Of a stretch of DNA of 64,000 bases, positions 61,632 to 64,000 are shown one piece after another. The position numbers and the translations under genes are program-made. The stretch is from positions 50,431-114,430 of the forward strand of contig DHEF01000054.1 of assembly GCA_002399735.1 (NCBI GenBank), in the 5' to 3' direction. Under the pieces are notes generated by a model. That model was not told the DNA's origin. It ran no database searches and worked only from the letters and a program-made list of their open reading frames with translations. Position 1 is the stretch's first letter; every line of letters starts with the position of its first letter. This DNA is from Chitinophagaceae bacterium UBA4857 (lineage in GTDB: Bacteria > Bacteroidota > Bacteroidia > Chitinophagales > Chitinophagaceae).

Positions 61632-63467
61632 TTACCCTACAACCACCTTAAACGGATAAATAGGCGAGGCTTGTTGCACCAGGGTATATTCCAGCTGCCG
61701 GCGCAGTAGCTCCGTTTCATCAAAGTCTGTATTTTGCTTGAGGGTTAATTTTACTTCTATAAAAGTTTGAAAGCCGGTCGATCTTTCGCTACCCGGCATC
61801 ACTGTTTTTTTTGTTTCCACCTTTTGCAGTAAGTTACCAAATAACTGAAAACACAATAATTTTACATCTTCGCTACTGATTATTTTTTCGTCAGCAGTAA
61901 TCTTTCTTTGTAATAAATACTGCTTCTCTTTAGCCGACAATCCTTGTCTTGCCCCCGCTACATTGGTTAAAGTAAGTATCGTATTTGTTTTTAGTGCTGC
62001 ATTATTATGTACTAAAAACTTATTGTCAGGTTTTATTTGCTGAGAATGTTCGGGCCTGTTTACGGTCCAGTATTCTACTGTTACATTATCGCCGGCCTTT
62101 TGCGGACGTAACATTAAATAGTGTAATGTATCTTTATTATCACGTGCCTGTTCCATTTTGTCTTCCAGACGAATCAATGTTTTATTAATTTCCTTTAACC
62201 TGCCGGCAACAAAATCATTACTCATTTTACTAAAATAAGCACTTTCATCACGTACAGCATCTATTACTCCGGCTATAAGTGCACGTAATTGTGCCGAGCT
62301 ATTTTTTCCTACCCCACTGCTTCTTATAATCACTTCGCCTTCGTTCAGGTTTTCGGCCAAAGCCGCTGTTCTAAACTTATAAGCCTGCCCACCCGGACCA
62401 TACACATTGTTTATATCCAAAAAATCTCCATCTACCGGTAAGGGAATAATATTCATCCTACCATCTGTTTTTTCACTCAGGTTATTCAAGTTACGGTTAA
62501 TAACAGGAAAAGCATTTATAGCACATACCAGCCTGTCCAACACTTGTGCAGGTACAGGCCTTGATAACTGAATATGCAAAAAAGCCAATGGCTCTGCCGA
62601 TATTTTTTGCGTAATATTTTCCGGCAAAGCTGCCCGCCAGCTATCAGGCAAACCTTTAGCTTCAAAAGGCAATGTCCCTCTCACCTGTAAAAAATGGCGT
62701 TCATACATCCACGCAGTTTGCCTGCATATCTTTTTAGTATAACTGGCCCCTTCGTCAGTTAATACATCATCAATACCTAACTCATAATCTTTGTTTACAA
62801 AAAAACCATTGTCAATGTCAATTGGCGTATTATTTAGCGTTGCAGTTGCCCCTTTTAATGCATCATAAAAAAAGCTGGCTTGCGAGTGGTTACGTACATC
62901 AAAAAACAATTGTAACCCTTTTATATCAGCTAAAGGCTTTTCCACCTGCAGGGCTAGTGTAATTTCCTGTACAAACTGATTACTAGCGGTTTTATTATCA
63001 TGCAATACACTGCGTTGTGTACCGCCTGTACTGGCCAATAGCCTGCCACCAAAATATAAATATGATAAGGTAGTTTGATGTAAATAGAAATCACCAATAG
63101 GTGTAAAACTCAACTCCGCCTGATAAGGTTTAAACCCTGCCTGTTGCAGTGTATTGGTATATGAAAAACGTTGTGTGTTATTTATAACTGTTTTGGTATC
63201 CGTCACACTTGCCTGAATAACGCAGGATGCCGGCCTCACGTTCATTATTGCATCCGGCAACAACACTTCGGCCATACTATCCAACAACCTGTTTTGCGTA
63301 GCCTGAATGCTTCTGTTGGTTTTTTCCAGTTCCGCTGCACACGCATCAAACAATAAAACAAGTAACGGATCAAAATTGGTTTCAATATCGCTTTCGGGTA
63401 TATCCCATAACCGCGATGCTGTTTTAACCATCCTGTCCTTTATCTGATCTTTTGTTTCAACCAACAT
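61632..63467 (-). CDS. TssF-like baseplate protein of a type VI or contractile injection system
   Basis: Protein of 611 residues. Sequence landmarks of the Bacteroidota TssF-like baseplate subunit are RLWDIPESDIETNFDPLLVL, LLDSMAEVLLPDAI, a large middle part, and DVLTDEGASYTKK. The C-terminal part (about 350-611) contains LSRPVPAQVLDRLVCAINA and EIKLTLKQ-type strands. TssF subunits join TssE, TssG and TssK in the wedge that supports the spike. It lies 22 bp after the gp25-like gene. Assignment is by family resemblance only, and a tail-tape or eCIS counterpart is possible. Confidence 0.72.
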   Translation of the reverse strand: MLVETKDQIKDRMVKTASRLWDIPESDIETNFDPLLVLLFDACAAELEKTNRSIQATQNRLLDSMAEVLLPDAIMNVRPASCVIQASVTDTKTVINNTQRFSYTNTLQQAGFKPYQAELSFTPIGDFYLHQTTLSYLYFGGRLLASTGGTQRSVLHDNKTASNQFVQEITLALQVEKPLADIKGLQLFFDVRNHSQASFFYDALKGATATLNNTPIDIDNGFFVNKDYELGIDDVLTDEGASYTKKICRQTAWMYERHFLQVRGTLPFEAKGLPDSWRAALPENITQKISAEPLAFLHIQLSRPVPAQVLDRLVCAINAFPVINRNLNNLSEKTDGRMNIIPLPVDGDFLDINNVYGPGGQAYKFRTAALAENLNEGEVIIRSSGVGKNSSAQLRALIAGVIDAVRDESAYFSKMSNDFVAGRLKEINKTLIRLEDKMEQARDNKDTLHYLMLRPQKAGDNVTVEYWTVNRPEHSQQIKPDNKFLVHNNAALKTNTILTLTNVAGARQGLSAKEKQYLLQRKITADEKIISSEDVKLLCFQLFGNLLQKVETKKTVMPGSERSTGFQTFIEVKLTLKQNTDFDETELLRRQLEYTLVQQASPIYPFKVVVG

Positions 63468-63489
63468 AAGTTTACCCTTCTTTTAAAAA

Positions 63490-63921
63490 TTAATCAAAAG
63501 CCAGCGGCCCAATAAAAAACCCTGTCTGAAAACTATACGGTTCATTACTCCTGGCAATTAATCCCGATACAATAATTTCTATTCTTCTCTTCAATTGCAC
63601 ATTGCCACCATCATTAAAAGGGGCTTGTTTGACATTTACCTGCACAACAGCTTTTGTCAATCGTTTTTCGTAGCGGGCTATTTGCTGCGTTACCCCTTCA
63701 ATAATCAATTCTTTTCGTTGCCCGTTCGACATATGAATATCATAATCATTATCCCAAAATGCCGATCCGTAAAATTCATCAAACCGGTTCTCATCTGTAC
63801 TGGTAGTAATTAATAAATGCAGGTTACGAGAAATAGATTCCTGTATAGTACACACAGGCAATTTTTGCTTATCAAAAAAATGCTGAAAACGCAACGGTAA
63901 TTTTAAATAATTTATAGCCAT
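63490..63921 (-). CDS. GPW/gp25 (TssE-like) baseplate protein
   Basis: Protein of 143 residues. The short gp25-like fold is suggested by SISRNLHLLITTSTDENRFD, DEFYGSAFWDNDYDIH, QQIARYEKRLTKAVVQVNVK, and RRIEIIVSGLIAR at the end. gp25/TssE is part of the contractile baseplate and interacts with the sheath. It begins the visible part of the locus; TssF follows after 22 bp on the same strand. The upstream part of the locus lies outside the window. Confidence 0.75.
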   Translation of the reverse strand: MAINYLKLPLRFQHFFDKQKLPVCTIQESISRNLHLLITTSTDENRFDEFYGSAFWDNDYDIHMSNGQRKELIIEGVTQQIARYEKRLTKAVVQVNVKQAPFNDGGNVQLKRRIEIIVSGLIARSNEPYSFQTGFFIGPLAFD

Positions 63922-63943
63922 TAATTATACAAGCTTATTTTTT

Positions 63944-64000
63944 TGTTAACCAGCTTTAGTAATACTAATCATCGTCTCTTGCGATCCGATAGGATCGGGA
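63944..64000 (+). repeat. Mosaic repeat family A copy A14 (cut by the window end)
   Basis: GTTAACCAGCTTTAGTAATA, CTAATCATCGTCTCTTGC, then GATCCGATAGGATCGGGA, after which the palindrome cassette would be expected. The sequence stops there. Confidence 0.7.

Noticed and set aside
1..64000. CRISPR array, rRNA operon, prophage or complete insertion sequence
   Set aside because: No regularly spaced repeat-spacer units, ribosomal RNA sequence, transposase or integrase was found on either strand.

Overview
The window looks like chromosome of a Bacteroidota bacterium, most likely a chitinophagaceae-like plant-polysaccharide degrader. The evidence is AT-rich DNA, promoters of the TAnnTTTG type, almost no Shine-Dalgarno sites, a type IX secretion (T9SS) sorting domain, Bacteroidota-style pectin and xylan enzymes, and a type VI-like baseplate pair at the right edge. 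There is no SusC/SusD pair, rRNA gene, CRISPR array, phage or complete insertion sequence in view.

Layout. (1) 1-9597: an operon-like run for unsaturated rhamnogalacturonan products and galacturonate: GH105 (cut by the window edge), uxaB, uxaA, uxaC, kdgK, eda and an ExuT-type transporter. It is a complete route from D-galacturonate to pyruvate plus glyceraldehyde-3-phosphate. (2) 9745-13041: an esterase, then a tRNA-Ser-like gene with a wrong-looking anticodon and a small accessory islet (truncated nuclease-like gene, DUF2971, unknown). (3) 13334-28348: mostly housekeeping: two metallophosphoesterases, a glycosyltransferase, an MsbA-like ABC exporter, rbfA, a LolC/E-like permease, serC-DUF1015, a HigBA-like toxin-antitoxin pair, a TPR protein and a long-chain acyl-CoA ligase. 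(4) 28608-34412: one 1934-residue secreted multidomain pectate lyase carrying a T9SS tail. (5) 35403-40399: an ATP-grasp/GCS2 amidoligase pair, a small SUKH-type immunity islet with a frameshifted gene, and a collagen-like lipoprotein. (6) 40784-50592: a (glucurono)xylan module: GH43, an SSS sugar symporter, a LacI regulator, uxuA, xylB and xylA. (7) 50656-56592: a non-phosphorylative L-fucose module on the minus strand (fucP, mutarotase, two SDRs, FAH-type hydrolase, lactonase, SGNH hydrolase). The expected L-fuconate dehydratase is not in the window. (8) 56689-61422: a pectin esterase/lyase block (CE12, CE8, GH28, alpha/beta hydrolase). (9) 61632-63921: TssF-like and gp25/TssE-like baseplate genes, the end of a contractile injection locus continuing beyond the window.

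The most striking thing that gene annotation does not explain is the intergenic DNA. At least fourteen intergenic sites carry copies of one modular repeat (family A). Its outer arms are conserved, but different hairpin cassettes sit at two fixed internal positions. One cassette is a 31-bp near-perfect palindrome found in four copies in the same relative orientation. Two further hairpin families (B and C) and a REP-like palindrome pair also occur, sometimes nested inside family A. Several copies lie inside otherwise tight catabolic operons, and one supplies the stop codon and last residues of xylB. All statements come from reading the sequence by eye; no database search was possible.
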